Below are positions 11,587 to 26,820 of a stretch of DNA of 64,000 nucleotides, one piece after another (the stretch's first letter is position 1; each line of letters begins with the position of its first letter). The notes below the pieces were generated by a model. That model saw only the letters and a list, made by a program, of their open reading frames with translations, did not search any database and was not told the DNA's origin. This DNA comes from Glandiceps talaboti (Eukaryota > Hemichordata > Enteropneusta > Spengelidae). The position numbers were made by a program, and so were the translations under genes. The stretch spans positions 18,213,806 through 18,277,805 of the forward strand of contig NC_135567.1 in assembly GCF_964340395.1 (NCBI RefSeq), in the 5' to 3' direction.

Positions 11587-12310
11587 GGCGAATGCCTCTC
11601 AATTGATTTAAAAGGAAGTCTTCGAAATGTTCTGAATGGCGTCGCTACGCTCTTTACACAGAAACAATTGATGTTTACGCCAAAAACGCCATTTGATCTG
11701 ACGATACAAACGAGTTTGACAAGCAGCGAGGATACACGCATAAACCCACAGTAAGCGATGAATTGAAAAACACAAAAAAAATCTACAAACTGTAAATCAA
11801 CCCAAATGGAAATATTGCGCGGGAATAATCCCACTTTCACTATCTGTAACAAACTAGCAATCTTAAGCGGGAAACACGACTCATCAGTGTACACTTGGAA
11901 TTTAGCGTTCTTTGTTCTGTAGGAGGACTATTCGATTTAATAATATGCAAAACTGAGGGAACAAAGCGTGGGTTTGATAATTTTAGTCCCAAAACAGTCA
12001 GCTTGTCGATAGCCTTTAGATAACACGAACCGTGACAAAGAATACCGACAACAAAATTGGTTTCAAATGAATAATTTTGGTACAAAAATTCGGCGTTCAG
12101 CTTGGGTTACCAAAATGGCGGACATCTGTCGAACAGTTTTTCAATGTTATCAGCGGTGAAGGAAAATCGAGCTGTAGTGTACTGGGTCGCGATCAAGTCT
12201 CGGCCCATATGTTGTTCAATTTATTTTGATTTAGCCAGGCCCCTAATTGTTATCGATAGTCCCCCGGCATAAATATTGAAACGGGGCAGACGGTACAAGA
12301 GACATGAAGA
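11587..12310. other. Noncoding spacer, no gene seen
   Basis: Two overlapping minus-strand frames show no protein character. AAAATGGCGGAC with a short open frame ending near a GGTGAAGG donor-like word lies at about 12113-12163. Confidence 0.4.
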
Positions 12311-12672
12311 GCGGAATCAATAATGCAACTCACAACGTTACTTTCTGTCGTCTGATCAGTGAGCAAAAATTACCGTCTAGTCCGTCATTTTGTTTAATTT
12401 TTGCAAAGATCCTGGACACAACTTGACTAGAAGCGTTACTGTAATGGTGTGGAACATATCAAGACGGCACTTGGCGTAAAACACGGCAAGCAAAATCAAT
12501 AAAACATCTTTATCACACAACTCACTTTCTGTGGTCTGATCATCAATATCTTTATTGCAACAAAAGTTGTCGTCTGGTCGGTCTGTCATTTCGTTGCAAC
12601 TTTGCCAAGATTCTGAACTTAGCTTCACTTCTAGCGGTTACTGCAACTATGTGCACCACATTAACATGAAAC
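12311..12672. repeat. Diverged tandem duplication, about 180 bp unit, 2 copies
   Basis: Copy 1 starts GCGGAATCAATAA (12311) and copy 2 GCAAAATCAATAAA (12490). The following blocks keep order: ACTTTCTGT.GTCTGATCA, then GTCTAGTCCGTCATTT / GTCTGGTCGGTCTGTCATTT, then TTTGC.AAGAT.CTG, then CTAG.(A/C)G(C/G)GTTACTG.A. Identity is about 65-70 percent by eye. Confidence 0.8.
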
Positions 12673-15053
12673 TGAAGTACTAAACCATAGGCCTATGTGT
12701 ATCCTGTATTAAAATATCACAAATTGTCGTCTGATAAAAAGTTATGTCCTTTCAAAAGCGTAACATTGCACAAAAACCACGTAAAATATTGCAAATGTTT
12801 CAGAACTGAAATTCAGTCACTTTCTATCATATGTGTATGGCGCGTTTTGAATGTTGATGAAATGTGTAGGTCTGCTAAGCGGTAACAGTTGAAGTAGATA
12901 AAAATTCAATATTGAAAAAGAAAAATTGCCCTTTTACTGCAATATTTAAAACATAATGGTAAATAAACACACACATGACATGGACGTACGGCCAGTTTTC
13001 CAAAACTTCCAACGTACGATTTTGGTATACTCCACATCGTGCACAGAGCAGCTTTTCGATTTCAGAAATATGGTGTATAGAACTCCATATGCCCATAATA
13101 TTTTATTCGAGTGAAGTAGAACCACAAATGACAATATATAGACAATTGCTCTTCTATCGAACTGGAAACCTCGTAAAAATGGTGACCAGTCAAGGAAAGA
13201 AGTTATGGTGGGAGGGTCTACCCTAAAGTTAGTGTATTCAGTCTGTGACCCAGTTTGACATAAATGTTAACATTGATAATCTTCGGACATAAAATATCAC
13301 AGGAACATTCTAAATGATGAATCAGTCCATATTATATAGCGAAATGATTTTGTAAGAGTTCCTCAAGCCAATAAGTGGGAGGTCAAATGACTACTAATGG
13401 ACATAAATACTAGTTGGGTTTGATTCTGTAGTGTGGGCTTGGAGGACTGAGAACCGACGGTGTTTAAAATCGAGCATGCCAAGATTCTCCCTTATATCTG
13501 ATAGCGTGGGTTAACCCACAACTTTACTGTCATTCGACCTTTAGAATCAAAAACATAACTTTATGTCAAAGTTTGAGATTACTAATAAAATCATTCGATT
13601 TATTTCAGTGAATTTTAGAAACCAGAAAAATGCAAAGCTGTTTTCGTCGATTCTGTCAAGTCATAAACATTAATTTCATTTTTAAAAGTATTTTACAAAT
13701 ATGAAGAAATTCGCTTGTTGATATATGTATTCACCCACAAAATGATAAACTATTTCAAATCATGAAACAAAACACAGATACCTGTCTATTTGATTAGTCA
13801 ATTTCGAGATAAATTGTTACAGTATGATTTAGTTATCATAAGACAATTAAAACAATGTTTGTTTTTTAATAACATGACGTCATAAAGGTGGATATATAGA
13901 TTGGAATTGCGCCTTTTTCTTCTATTTTGTTATTGAGAAATTACTTAATCTGTGAGACCAGATTCTGTGATAGCTTGATGAGGTACAAAAGCAGTAAATG
14001 AAGATATCACAATTGTATGTACACAAACACATACAGACGGCATTATATAACTCACTCGCTTTGGGGATTTTCTAAAGGAATTCTTGACTAAAAATACTTT
14101 GGTAAGAACATTTACACGGAAATAGAAGTATCTCAAAATTTTACCTCTCTGAATGTAAGAAAATATTTAGGGTAGGCGGTTTAAACTAGGGTCGGTTGGG
14201 CTATCGGAAACACACTATTTCTATTTGGCCTAAGTAAGTTACAAACTTTCCATAGAAAGTTTTGAAAGTGTTCACTAATGCAAAATGTTTCGAACCATGA
14301 CGACCAAGAACATCAGAACCCTGTTTTATTTCCTGATTTAAATATGTATATATTTTTGAGATATTCCCTGGCATTCTCTGTTATTTTTATGTTTTTAAAC
14401 TGAGGTGTCTGTAGGGGATGCTAGGGCATAGCTACCATTACGCAGAAGTTTCACCGAATTCACGGGTATGCTCTAAGTTTGTCTTGTAAGACTGTTTACG
14501 GAAAATTGTCACAAGAAAATAGTAAAATACTGGTGTGAAGTAATGCTGCTTAAGAAATTACAAAATTTTATAAAAACAGAGCTACAATTTCAGAGAGGGC
14601 AGACAGGACTAGTGAATACTATCACAGCAGAAAGCTCTGTACAGTTCGCTTTGGAAATTAGTACATCATTGCCAACAAGCACACAGCAGCGGCGCTGTAG
14701 ACTACACGATGCGGTCATCCCTAAAATCAAACTTAATAATCACAAAATGACCAATTTTAACTGGCAGATTCCCGTTGAGAAGAATCTCTGACGTCATCGA
14801 AGCTTGATTAAGATCAAGGAGACGTTTGCGTGCCATGACTTGGGGAGAACTCACCGGGTGATACCGGGAACGCACTTTATTCCAAATTCAGTGTATGTTA
14901 GAGAACATGCACAAAGGCGTACTTCTGCTTCATTAGGCGTTCACAGAGGGAAGAACTGTACTTTAGAGTGAAGTTTTTACGAGTATCATTCGCTTCTCAA
15001 TAGACTGGTATACATGCTTGATTACCCTGCAAATGCCATTAAGGGGATTAAAC
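12673..15053. other. Noncoding spacer, no gene seen
   Basis: GTCGTCTG at 12726-12733 and a TGACGTCA word near 13875 are the only motifs noted. Short frames lack protein character. Confidence 0.45.
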
Positions 15054-15119
15054 AGTGGAGGGCTGGTTGGTCTCGGGCCATCAGTGTCAAACCACCGGAA
15101 TAAAGTGTTCTAATCCCCG
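15054..15119. repeat. Short foldback, GGGGATTA...TAATCCCC
   Basis: The ends GGGGATTAAACA and TGTTCTAATCCCC pair with one bulge, and inner CTGGTTGG and CCACCGG pair weakly. Length and lack of other copies in the window leave its nature open. Confidence 0.4.
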
Positions 15120-17690
15120 TACACGCTACAATCTACCGTAGTGACGCCTTCGTTCTCACTCCAAATCCTACCAAACCCAATGATGTTAGTCAAACAAAAC
15201 CGGATCTTCTAAACTTTCAAATATTTATTAAGACCTCAGCTCTGTATGTATCTGTATTATGCTAGCAGGTTACTAAACGATCACAGCGTGTTCGGAGTTT
15301 GGTGTTGTTTGTTAAGAGTTTAACTTTAACCACTAGTGCGTTGTCGTCATACCGTTCTTTTCTAGAAAACGACACCGTCTCCAGACTTTCACTCTTATCA
15401 AACATTGTTCTGATGATAATATAACACAAATTATAAATTTGTATGTAAAAAGTTTGGCGGAACTTAAATGTGTACATTTACTAAACTAGTATTAACACAC
15501 ATATGGCAGTAATGGATCTGATGTGACCACAGAGACTGAGAAAGGAATAACTATAAGAAAGTCTACTCTCAAATGACAACTTTTCAGACAGCTCGATTTG
15601 CTGTTTACATAAAACTGTAATTCTCCTTGTCTGGAAAACAGTAGCCCCGCTTTTCTCAAGTAAAAATACATTCTTTATCAACTAGGTCGAAAATAAAACT
15701 CTAATTTGTTCTTCAACTGCTAAAAAACTATAAAAAGTGAACAGAGAGTATTTGATCGTCTGCCACTCGGTTGTTGGTTTCCCGCTCAATGTCAACACTA
15801 GAAAAGTACAACATAATTTCACTGTCTACATTAGTACAGCGACCTACCTATGATTATCAACTGAAAATACACGACGGCACTTTCGTGCTTAATTCGTCGT
15901 TTGAAGGATTTCAAAGATTTTCTACTCTCACGTCAAATTATGTGCTTTTCCCTGAATACCTTAGATTAATATAAGAACAAATTATATTCTCAATTACAAA
16001 AAAGCAGCTTAGTGTTAAACTGTTATGACCGAACATCGTTCCAACACAAATCAAAGCGTCGTCAAAATGAAAGCATGAATGAACACATTTGAAAAATATT
16101 GCTAAAAATATCGTCGATCAGGTAACGAATTTATAATTTCATACTCTGTCGTCTGTTTGCAATATTTGTAGAGTGACAAAATAGACAAAGTGGTTGGATC
16201 TACGCCAAATTCGATTGCATGCAATGGCGACTTCAAAACTACAAGCCATTGGATTTCAACATGACCCCTTTCTCATTAATCACAACATGAAAACAAATAG
16301 AGAACGATTTTCATCCTAATGAATAGAAAATGTGAAAGTCAAGTACACCAGATGTGTAAGTAAATAGTCTTTGGTATTTCAGAATCTAAAAATTCTGAAA
16401 AATCGAAACAGAAATGAAAAAATTCGATTAAATAAGGCACTCAAAAAACAACTCCATGTAATGTTTTTGGATTTCCGGTTACGGGGTTTGACATGGTATC
16501 GTTATTCCATTCTTCAATATTTTCACATTTTGAGTAATGGTAATGTCAGTTTTATAAATATAAGAGTTTAAGTGAGTTTGTTCAATCGATTTTAATCACA
16601 TAAATAACGATAACTGGTCTTTGAGTGAAAATAAATATTGTGTTCTGTCAGGAACAAACGAATATACGAGATGTGAAACTGCGTGCTTATGGTTCTTAGT
16701 GAAATATCATCCCCGAGTGTACCCTCCTTGATTCCAGACACAAATCATTATCAAAGTAGATATATTACGTGATTTCTCAAATGATTTTTATATTTACTGT
16801 GTGTTATTTGATTGGTTTTCATCCACGATGAATCTCTGTATTGTTACCATGAATAATGGCTGACCTTTGGTGTATTCAGATGATAACGTAGGGAGAAGCC
16901 GTGGGAAAATAGATTGGCTGCTATTGGCGGGTTTTGACACGATCACACGGATGCCAATGTCAGCTTAACCCTATTCACCAGTCTGAACTTTCCCACCAAC
17001 ACGACCACACAAATTTTATTTTTTTTACATTGTTTTCAAATGTTAACCTTATTTTAGACCCAGCCTGTACAAATAACAATTCTCCATTGCACTGTGGTAA
17101 TTTTTCATCAAAAATGATTATAACTATGCAATTAATTATGAAAAAAAATAGTTCAAATTGCATGATGGGATAGCAATGCTCGTCAACATATATACAAACA
17201 TGTTAGAATTCGGAGCGTTGTCATGACATCAAAGGTTAACATACACAAAAGCAACAGTTGGAATTTGCATATGCATGACGTCATCACTTAGTGATAACAC
17301 CAAATTAGGACATATAATTACACTAAAATTAATCAAAGTTAACTATACTATTCTGAAAGGCATAATTTTTGTAAAAAAAAATTCATAAATGAAAGGTTCT
17401 CTGCATAAGTTAGCGTTATTTTTCAGTTCTCAGTTTGCAGTTGGCAAAGTCGATGCTAGATGTGTATGTCTGGCAGTATGAGACCAAGGAACAAATATTA
17501 TCACTTTCTGTTGACGTTATTGAGCATCAGAATAATCAATGACACGGTTGCTACTGTCCCAGGAGCTAATATTACTACTTATCTCCAGTTTAATATTTTC
17601 ATAAACTTATTTTTAGGATCACCCAGATCTGTATTATATTTCATACTAATAAACTTATACATTTGTTTTATTTTTTAAATTCCAATCACA
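15120..17690. other. Noncoding spacer, no gene seen
   Basis: GTCGTCAAAA (16058) and GTCGTCTG (16148) occur; TGACGTCA is near 17279. No protein-like frame or RNA gene was recognised. Confidence 0.45.
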
Positions 17691-18430
17691 TTTTACAAAA
17701 TATTTCTACCTATGAAGTTACACAATAATCATTAAATTCCAATCTTTTTTTACAAATGTTTTTTTTATACCACGTTTTACCTAATACAGTCAACAGCGTC
17801 TTTTTTATTTCTAATTTTTTTTTACTGAATTATTTATGTCAAATATTTTACCTAACAGAATGAAAACATTTCTTTTGGTTTCTACTTGTCTTTTAAAGAA
17901 TATTTATACATGTTTTTTTTCTCTTGAATGCTTCTACCAAGATTCACTTTTTGTTGAATATTTTTATTTGAAATTTAAGTACCAACCAGGACCAGGTAAC
18001 CAGGTTTTTATTTTTATACACCTCTTACATTATTTATATTTTCTCTAAAATAAAAACTTGTCTCTTAATAATATTTTTATGAATAAGTTTAACGAGTAGA
18101 AATAGTTTCATGTTGAAATCTGCAACTATTTGCCACACAGCCAACACCATAACTACTAGTGACAACCAAAGCATGAATAATTTGATTTGAAATCTAAAAG
18201 ACAAACAGACTACAAGTACCGTTTTTGAGTTTACCTTCTGTGACGGTAATTCTCTTCTCAATTTTAAACATTTTTACAAAATTACTATATGAAATGTTTT
18301 ACCTAACGGAATTAAAATTCCCCCTATCAAATTACGTGTTACTACAAATTCCTCAAAAACTACCACAATTACTTAAACCACCAGACCTGGGACAACCTTC
18401 CCCTGTACATTTTGAACTTTTCTAATTTCG
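17691..18430. repeat. T-rich region with decayed repeats around TTTTACCTAACxGAAT
   Basis: ATTTTACCTAACAGAATGAAAA (near 17843) and GTTTTACCTAACGGAATTAAAA (near 18297) match closely, with weaker TTTTACCTA words near 17705 and 17775. The spacing is irregular, so this is a decayed array or dispersed copies. Confidence 0.45.
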
Positions 18431-18536
18431 TACCTTTCTTCTTAGTGTCACGCCTCTTTTGAAAACTTATTACATGGCATTTTAACCCAAATTAGAATTC
18501 CTTGTTTCAAACTATTCCTACTACCACAATACTACA

Positions 18537-20627
<2,091 letters not shown>

Positions 20628-22226
20628 TTACGGATATTGAGTGTAATATGAATGAGCATTAGAAGCGTTGTAATTGTTGTATGATTGCATCATGTGAGTC
20701 GAAAATGGTGCCAATCGGTTGCCATGGTTACTAGAGAGTAATGGTGGAGTAGGTCCGACCATAGCACCAGAATTAGTTGTCATAGCACCCGGTAGTCCGA
20801 ATTGTTCACCAATATTGTTATGGTCTCTAACATTTCCCTGCATACTAGAAGAAGAAATGTTACACCCACCATTCTGTAGTGGTAAAGGATTCGGAGGGCT
20901 CGAACACTGAACACTTTGCAAGTTCAGATTGTTCAACGGCGACAAGACGACAAAATTTGGCTCCTGGGGTTCAAAACGAGGTAATGTTCCATCGCGATTA
21001 AATCTGAGGGTAGTTGACGACACAAAGCTGACCGCTCCGGAGTTGTTGTTAGTTTTGCCCGGTGAATACTCAGAGTAAACGTGGTCATTCCTTCCTCCGT
21101 TCTCGCCTTCTGTACATTTGCTTGTCATGTCTACACCTTCTGGTATTTGGTTGTCAACACAATTCTGATCCTTTTCAATTGCTGGACTGCTAATATTTGT
21201 ATTCGCTACGGAAGACGCCTCGTTATTTGCATCGGGGCTTGCTGTAGCACTAGCTTTGATAGTTTGCCTTTTGTGTTTCATTCGGCGGTTCTGAAACCAT
21301 ACTTTCACTTGGCGTTCGGATAAATCTAACAATGAAGCGATTTCGATTCGTCGCGGTCGACACAAATATTTATTGTATTGGAACTCCTTCTCCAGCTCCA
21401 AAAGTTGGGTGTTGGTGAACGCAGTCCGAACTCTCCGCTGGTGCCCGTTCTCTTTTCTACATTCTGTTTGTAAACAATATACATAGAAGAATTTTTAGTC
21501 GGAAATGAAATCTAAGTTGACTGGGACAAAATGGCCGCCGACCTATTTATAGGCAAACGTCGGCTGTCAGTTGAGAGACAATGAGACATCGCCCTGAGGG
21601 TCGGAACCGTTTTAATGAATGACGGAGTGACAAATTCATTCCATGATGATTTATGGCAATTCAACTTTAAGTGACCAAACAGACAAAAATGTCTTAATCA
21701 ATGGGACAACATTGCCCGAGTTATTGACATATTTTGTGAGTGGGGGGAAAAGTTGACGACACTCGACGTCAAAATCTGCAAGTTGTCATCACATTTGTAG
21801 TATATGACCAAAAGGTCATTCTTGACGTCAAAAACATAACCCTTGAAAGATTCACAGTACAAATGACTCCAAGATCTAAAGAGGGTCGAGATATGCCAAA
21901 TTTTTTGACAAAAATTTAGAATAACAATAAAACTCACCCTGGGAGTCACTCTCCTCAGTTGGGGCTTTCGTCGCTTTTACCCAAGGGTACTCGGGGAGTT
22001 TGACAGTCGGCACGGCGTTGGAGCGTCCGTGAGTTTTACCATCGTGGTGTGAAGGAGCACACGTTGTAGTAGGAGTAAAAGAATTACATTCGCTGGCCGA
22101 TGACTGGCCGTGGATAGTGATTGATGACGACTGGAAGACCTCATTCATTGTGCACCCTGAGCTTGTCAGAAATTGTGCCATACAGGGTTGACTTGCAATG
22201 AAACCAACCTCCTCCTCACTGTCCAT
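20628..22226 (-). CDS. Hox2: Hox2 / proboscipedia-class homeodomain transcription factor, two coding exons
   Basis: The coding sequence joins 21938-22226 (exon 1) to 20628-21463 (exon 2) on the minus strand and gives 374 residues. The start at 22226 is the ATG of [14 protein letters not shown], which resembles the conserved Hox2 N-terminus (acidic, then GFI.SQPS.AE.LTS); the reading frame is open a little further upstream but has no other ATG. Residues 80-83 are YPWV in the context LPEYPWVK, the PBC-interaction hexapeptide. The homeodomain is about residues 105-164, begins [20 protein letters not shown] and ends [12 protein letters not shown], with W48, F49, Q50, N51 and R53 all present; [13 protein letters not shown] and RRMKHKRQ are paralog-2 signatures. 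The donor (AGG|GTGAGT) and acceptor (ACAAACAG|AAT) are consensus and both phase 1. The C-terminal part is Ser/Asn/Pro-rich and ends SYYTQYP. It is a nuclear DNA-binding regulator of anterior patterning. Oddity: QY replaces the usual HF before NKYL. UTRs and promoter were not located. Confidence 0.96.
21464..21937 (-). other. Hox2 intron (474 bp)
   Basis: This single intron separates the hexapeptide exon from the homeodomain exon, the usual arrangement in Hox genes. It starts with GTGAGT and ends with a T-rich tract and ACAAACAG on the minus strand, and it interrupts a codon after its first base (G|AA, Glu). No repeat or other gene was seen in it. Confidence 0.9.
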
Positions 22227-22981
22227 CTTACGTTTATCACACCTCACTCACTTTTCAAGATCTACAGTGCACTACCACTATAACAAGACAAGATTTTTGT
22301 AACCCCTATTAAGTTCTACAGTCTTGCCAGAATTAGAAAGTTCTTACAACGCTGCACTAGTAACTGACCACTCACTGATCATGTGTTCAATATTCCACCA
22401 ATTAAAAACACTCTTACTCCTGTTTTAGGCACGTTACATCATTTGCATATAACTTCAACTTGCCAAATGGGAAGAAGGCAAATGTTTTCGACCGTGGTTG
22501 TTTTAGGGTTTGGTAACGTTTTTTTCCCGATTTTCGAGGAAATATTCGTTTAATTTTGATTTCTGGAATTATATTTTTTTTAAATATAAAGTCTGTCTGC
22601 GAAGTTAAATTATTTGTTTTTACTTGTGGTTAACGAGTATAATATATAAAGAGACGTTCACTGAAGCTCACAAATCACCTTGTCAGTTGTGTGACGTCTG
22701 GTGTTTTTAATGACCCTCCAGAACACAATATTTTCACACATCAGTCGTAACTTTTCTGACCGTCATGACACATTTAGTTTCGTTGACGACTCGACGTCTT
22801 TCAAAAACCTAAGGAACTTCGCAAGTGGTCGTCTGCGTCTTTTCTTGGCGGGAAGGTGCGTCTTCTAATTTTTGATCTACACAGATCATTCTTGTGTTTG
22901 CCAAAAGTTGACATTTTGTACTGCTTGGCTGTAGTGGACAAACAGTGGTATATTTGGGGGTCAGAATGACCGTTTCTTCAT
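22227..22981. other. Hox2 upstream region
   Basis: This is the sequence immediately 5' of the Hox2 start codon and should contain the 5'UTR and promoter. No clear TATA box was fixed on the minus strand. GTCGTCTG (22828) and GGCGGGAA (22847) occur close together about 600 bp upstream. Confidence 0.4.
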
Positions 22982-23287
22982 CTAATATGTTTTACTCCGG
23001 ACAACGATCAACTTGGGAGACATTTTTTTGCTCGTTACAAACGTAACAATGTAACCAGATCCTTTACAGGCGATCGGAAAACACACATGGCCGTCAACTT
23101 GAGATGGCCACTTCTTCAACCAACCAAAGGCAAGTATCTGAAAAAACGCATCCGGTGGTAGACGATTTCCATAAGAAGTGACATTAAGTTTGTTTGAAAG
23201 TGTCTTCAAACGTCGAAGATTACAATAGCCGTACCCCAAAAGGGACATTGCAAATGTCTGGTATAACATTTGCATGAATTCGGCCAT
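22982..23287 (-). CDS. Hypothetical 101-residue open frame (weak)
   Basis: The frame starts with MAEFMQMLYQTFAMSLLGYG in a good animal start context (AAAATGG) and runs to a stop at 22982. The sequence is mixed rather than low-complexity, with aromatic and basic residues throughout and no transmembrane pattern. No domain is recognised. It lies about 0.75 kb upstream of the Hox2 start on the same strand, so it could also be part of an unrelated transcript, a gene relic or chance. Confidence 0.2.
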   Translation of the reverse strand: MAEFMQMLYQTFAMSLLGYGYCNLRRLKTLSNKLNVTSYGNRLPPDAFFQILAFGWLKKWPSQVDGHVCFPIACKGSGYIVTFVTSKKMSPKLIVVRSKTY

Positions 23288-25810
23288 TTTGAAATAAGTC
23301 ATCATTTTGGCGTCTCTAGTCGACCTCTGCAATATTTATACATTAACACTCGTGATTTTGGTTGCATTCAGTAATATACCACCATCCATGTTTCTAACCG
23401 AAAACAAGTTAAATATGTTAAACCAACACAGTGTAGTAAAATGTGCTTTCCCTACAACATATTTTGCATTATTTTCGGTCAGAAAATGTCGGTATGTTGT
23501 AAACAATACAAAATTACTATACCTCATGACATGAATGCTTCAACTTCGTCTGTTCAACTTCTAGTTCAAGGTCAAAGCCATACATCTGAATACTAAGACA
23601 ACGTGACACCAATATATATATTGGTAAACATTCTTGGGTGGGAAAAGGAACAAAAAAATTGTGTACATTATCTTTAACATCAAAGTCATAATAACAAGAT
23701 CGTTATATTTCGAGGGATAAAATTTACTTATTTCTTGAAAAAATGGGTTCACTTCTTCATCTCATAAGTTTGTATAGAATGTTGAAAATGAATCAAATTT
23801 CAAATGCAGACGACAGTTTTTTTATAACTCTCAAAAGTGACAACAGACGACAGGGGATCATGACGTAGGCATATTACATAAAGACGATTATAAAATGCAT
23901 ATTAATTATATCGTATATGTCGCTCGCGTATGAGATTATATGATAGAAACGGGGTGTATTTTTAATCAGGCTAAAAAAGAGTGGACCATGTTCTTATCTT
24001 GCAAAATTTTGAGCCAACGTTAAAATGTGACGCCGCGCGTCCAGTCATTTGTCGCCAACGTAAAGAGCGTTTGGTAGTGTTTGTCTCGTGTTTTCATACC
24101 AAAGAAGTGCATGTTGTCCATTAAATTTGATTAAATTGGAACATGTATTCAATTGTCTTTATATGCCGTCTCAACATTTCATGCCATGACTACAGAATAG
24201 GTCATCTACTTACCTAATATTCTGACGACAACCATTGAATTTTTTTCCCGCCCTAAAACAGTCACATTTTTTCTCGACAACAGATGTTCACTCGTTTCCA
24301 TCTCAAAGACAATCCAATGATTAAACGCTCATTAATCCGTCTTTCTTTTCTAAGGCGGAAAAAAGAAAAGAAAATTACAATCAAGGAAATGCATAATTAT
24401 AAAAATATGAAGAGGAAAAATGGAGAATGGTGTTAGGAGGCTTGTAACACTTTGGGTGGTTGTATTGGAAATAAAGCAATATTCTAGGACGGATATACTA
24501 GTTTTATATAAATGACACCAAAGGGACAGTGAAAATTTATTGCATTATTTATATAATAGATTTATGTACGTTTGAAAACGAACCAAGAAACCTATTAATT
24601 TATAACTGACGTATAAGCAATAAGAGAAAATACCCAAATCTATCAAATTCCTTTGATTAGAAATATCGAATATATCCTGATGTATGTGTGCACCGACCGT
24701 CACCTCGCTGTTAGAAGCAGAATTGTAGTGGTCGTTCGCAAAAAGTGTTCGATTTTTCCCGCCTTAATATAGGTTGACAGATGTTCTGAATTTTTTTGCG
24801 GTTTTAGGTGAATAATGTTGGATGGATATTTTTAGTCATGCTGGAGCTAGAGAGTTTGTTTTCTGTATGCAAATTGTCAATGTTTGAAATGGTGAAAGGG
24901 CAGGACAAGATCCATTTTGTTGTAAAGAGACAAATGTCGGAGAAGATGCGGGTACTCGGCAAAGGGAGATAAAGGCGTAAGATAAATTCCTGTAGATACG
25001 CTAGGGAATTAATTTTAATTACAGAGAAGGAGAGGGAGGTTCGTTAATTATTACAAAGGAAGGTACATAATTAACGACTTAGTTAATTACCATAACAACT
25101 ACTTTCTACTCCAAGACTCAGTTTAATTGAATTGTGTTAGCATCTGTTCTTCGCGAAGTTAAGTCATAACTCAAGGGGAGAGACGCGTAAATTGCTATTT
25201 ATGTGCTAATGATTACCCCTCGATAGACTAGTGCTACAATTATCATGAAAGTGTGGGAAGAAGATGGACATAGGCAGATGGGCAGACAGGGGAAAAAACG
25301 GGCAAAGACGAGCAGAGACAGGTACAGGGACAACTAGATAGACAATGAAAGAGAGGAGGTACATTGAAATGCAAGGACAGACACCGGGAGAATGTTTTAT
25401 GTTTAGAAGTAGATCATAAAATCTATTTTGTCACAAATTAAAGAATGTATATGCATTAACAAAATTGGTACATTTTGCTGAAAATATTGTGCCGCCTCAT
25501 TTCCGTGCATGTTGCTAGAAAATGAGTCAACTTGGCGTGTTGCAATTATATGCACTCGCTATAAATTTTCGAGCTAATGTTTAGTTTTGCCTGACCCCGA
25601 AAGCAAATGTGGCATGCCTTGAAATTGAAGCAAGTTTTACTCTGAATACAATGTATGATTAATTACGACTAGGGTCGAGAGGCCAATCCTAATATTTCAG
25701 TGACCACAATTCCGATTTCAAAGAACGATCACGGCGGAAGCTATTTACGCGCGATAGGTTGAGCAGCAGACGTCTTCTGTACCAGACACCCAATTATATG
25801 AATCAAAATA
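23288..25810. other. Hox2-Hox3 intergenic DNA, no gene seen
   Basis: CAGACGAC at 23807 and 23844 and TTCCCGCC at 24245 and 24756 are the notable words. No coding frame, RNA gene or mobile element was recognised. Confidence 0.45.
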
Positions 25811-26820
25811 TACGACTTCTTCCAACTTTTTACGTTATTGTAAATCTATTTTGGACTGGAAATGCCGGATAATACGAAAACTAATTATTTGAACATTTTG
25901 GATAAAGTCTGAACACTTTTAGTGCATTTTGATAACGAAATAAAAGTACTAATTCAGTGGCTTATGTTAGAGTTGAGATTTTACCAACCGATATCATGTT
26001 TTTTGTTCCAAATTATTGCAATATTATCCTGGGAAGGGATGCAAAATACTAAATACACAAATTGTTATTAATAGTTTACTTTAAACCTAACCATATTTGC
26101 TGAAATTTACAAAAGAAAATATATCCAGATTTCTATCACATAACTCACAACCGATATTTGGCGAATCAATATTTTAAAGTTTTCTCAACTTTTTGTCAAT
26201 TTCGAACAATATTTTACATGGAAATGGAAGACAAATTCTAAAAGTACAAACTGGTCTCAAAAGTTTGGTGTAACTTCAACCACAGAATTTTCAGTAAAAC
26301 ATGTACACATTTCAAAGACATGTGTCGCAAGCGAGCGGGGTTCATGAATCAACATTTTTTTGGTAAGTTTTTAGCATATTCTAACTTGATTTTAGACTTG
26401 ATTGGGAAATAAATTCTAAATTTACATCTTGGTGTGAAATTTGGATTAAATCTGACTATATTTACGATTATTTGAGAATAATCATGTTTATATGTTTTGA
26501 TATAACCTACAGTCGAGTTTTCATAAATATTTTTTTATAGTCTAACTTTTTGTAATATTCAATTCTCATTTTAGATTGAAGTGGAAAACAATGTGTAAAT
26601 GCAACCACTGAGCTGAAAACTAGATCTAACTTTGACATTTTTTCAGATATTTGACAAAATATATACACATTATCAGATATTTAACAAACTCTGTGCACAT
26701 TGTCAGATATTTGACGAACTATGTTCACATTATATGTTCCAAGGGGTACTTAGGTCAAAATCACTGTTATTGAATCGAACTACACTACATGAAAGTATCA
26801 CAGTAGTTCACAACTTGTGT
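25811..26820. repeat. Old tandem array, about 180-185 bp unit, 4 diverged copies
   Basis: Repeated order of blocks: CAACTTTTTGT.AAT, then ATTTTAGA.TTGAxxxGGAAA, then ATTCTAAATTTACAxxxTGGTxTGAAA, then TCTAACTxTxxxxATTTxCAG. Equivalent points lie at about 26040, 26230, 26410 and 26590. Copies are badly diverged, so boundaries are approximate. Confidence 0.55.

Noticed and set aside
22227-22247. Earlier GTG start for Hox2 (RCDKRK before MDSEEE)
   Set aside because: There is no ATG in the extension, and [10 protein letters not shown] fits the family start.
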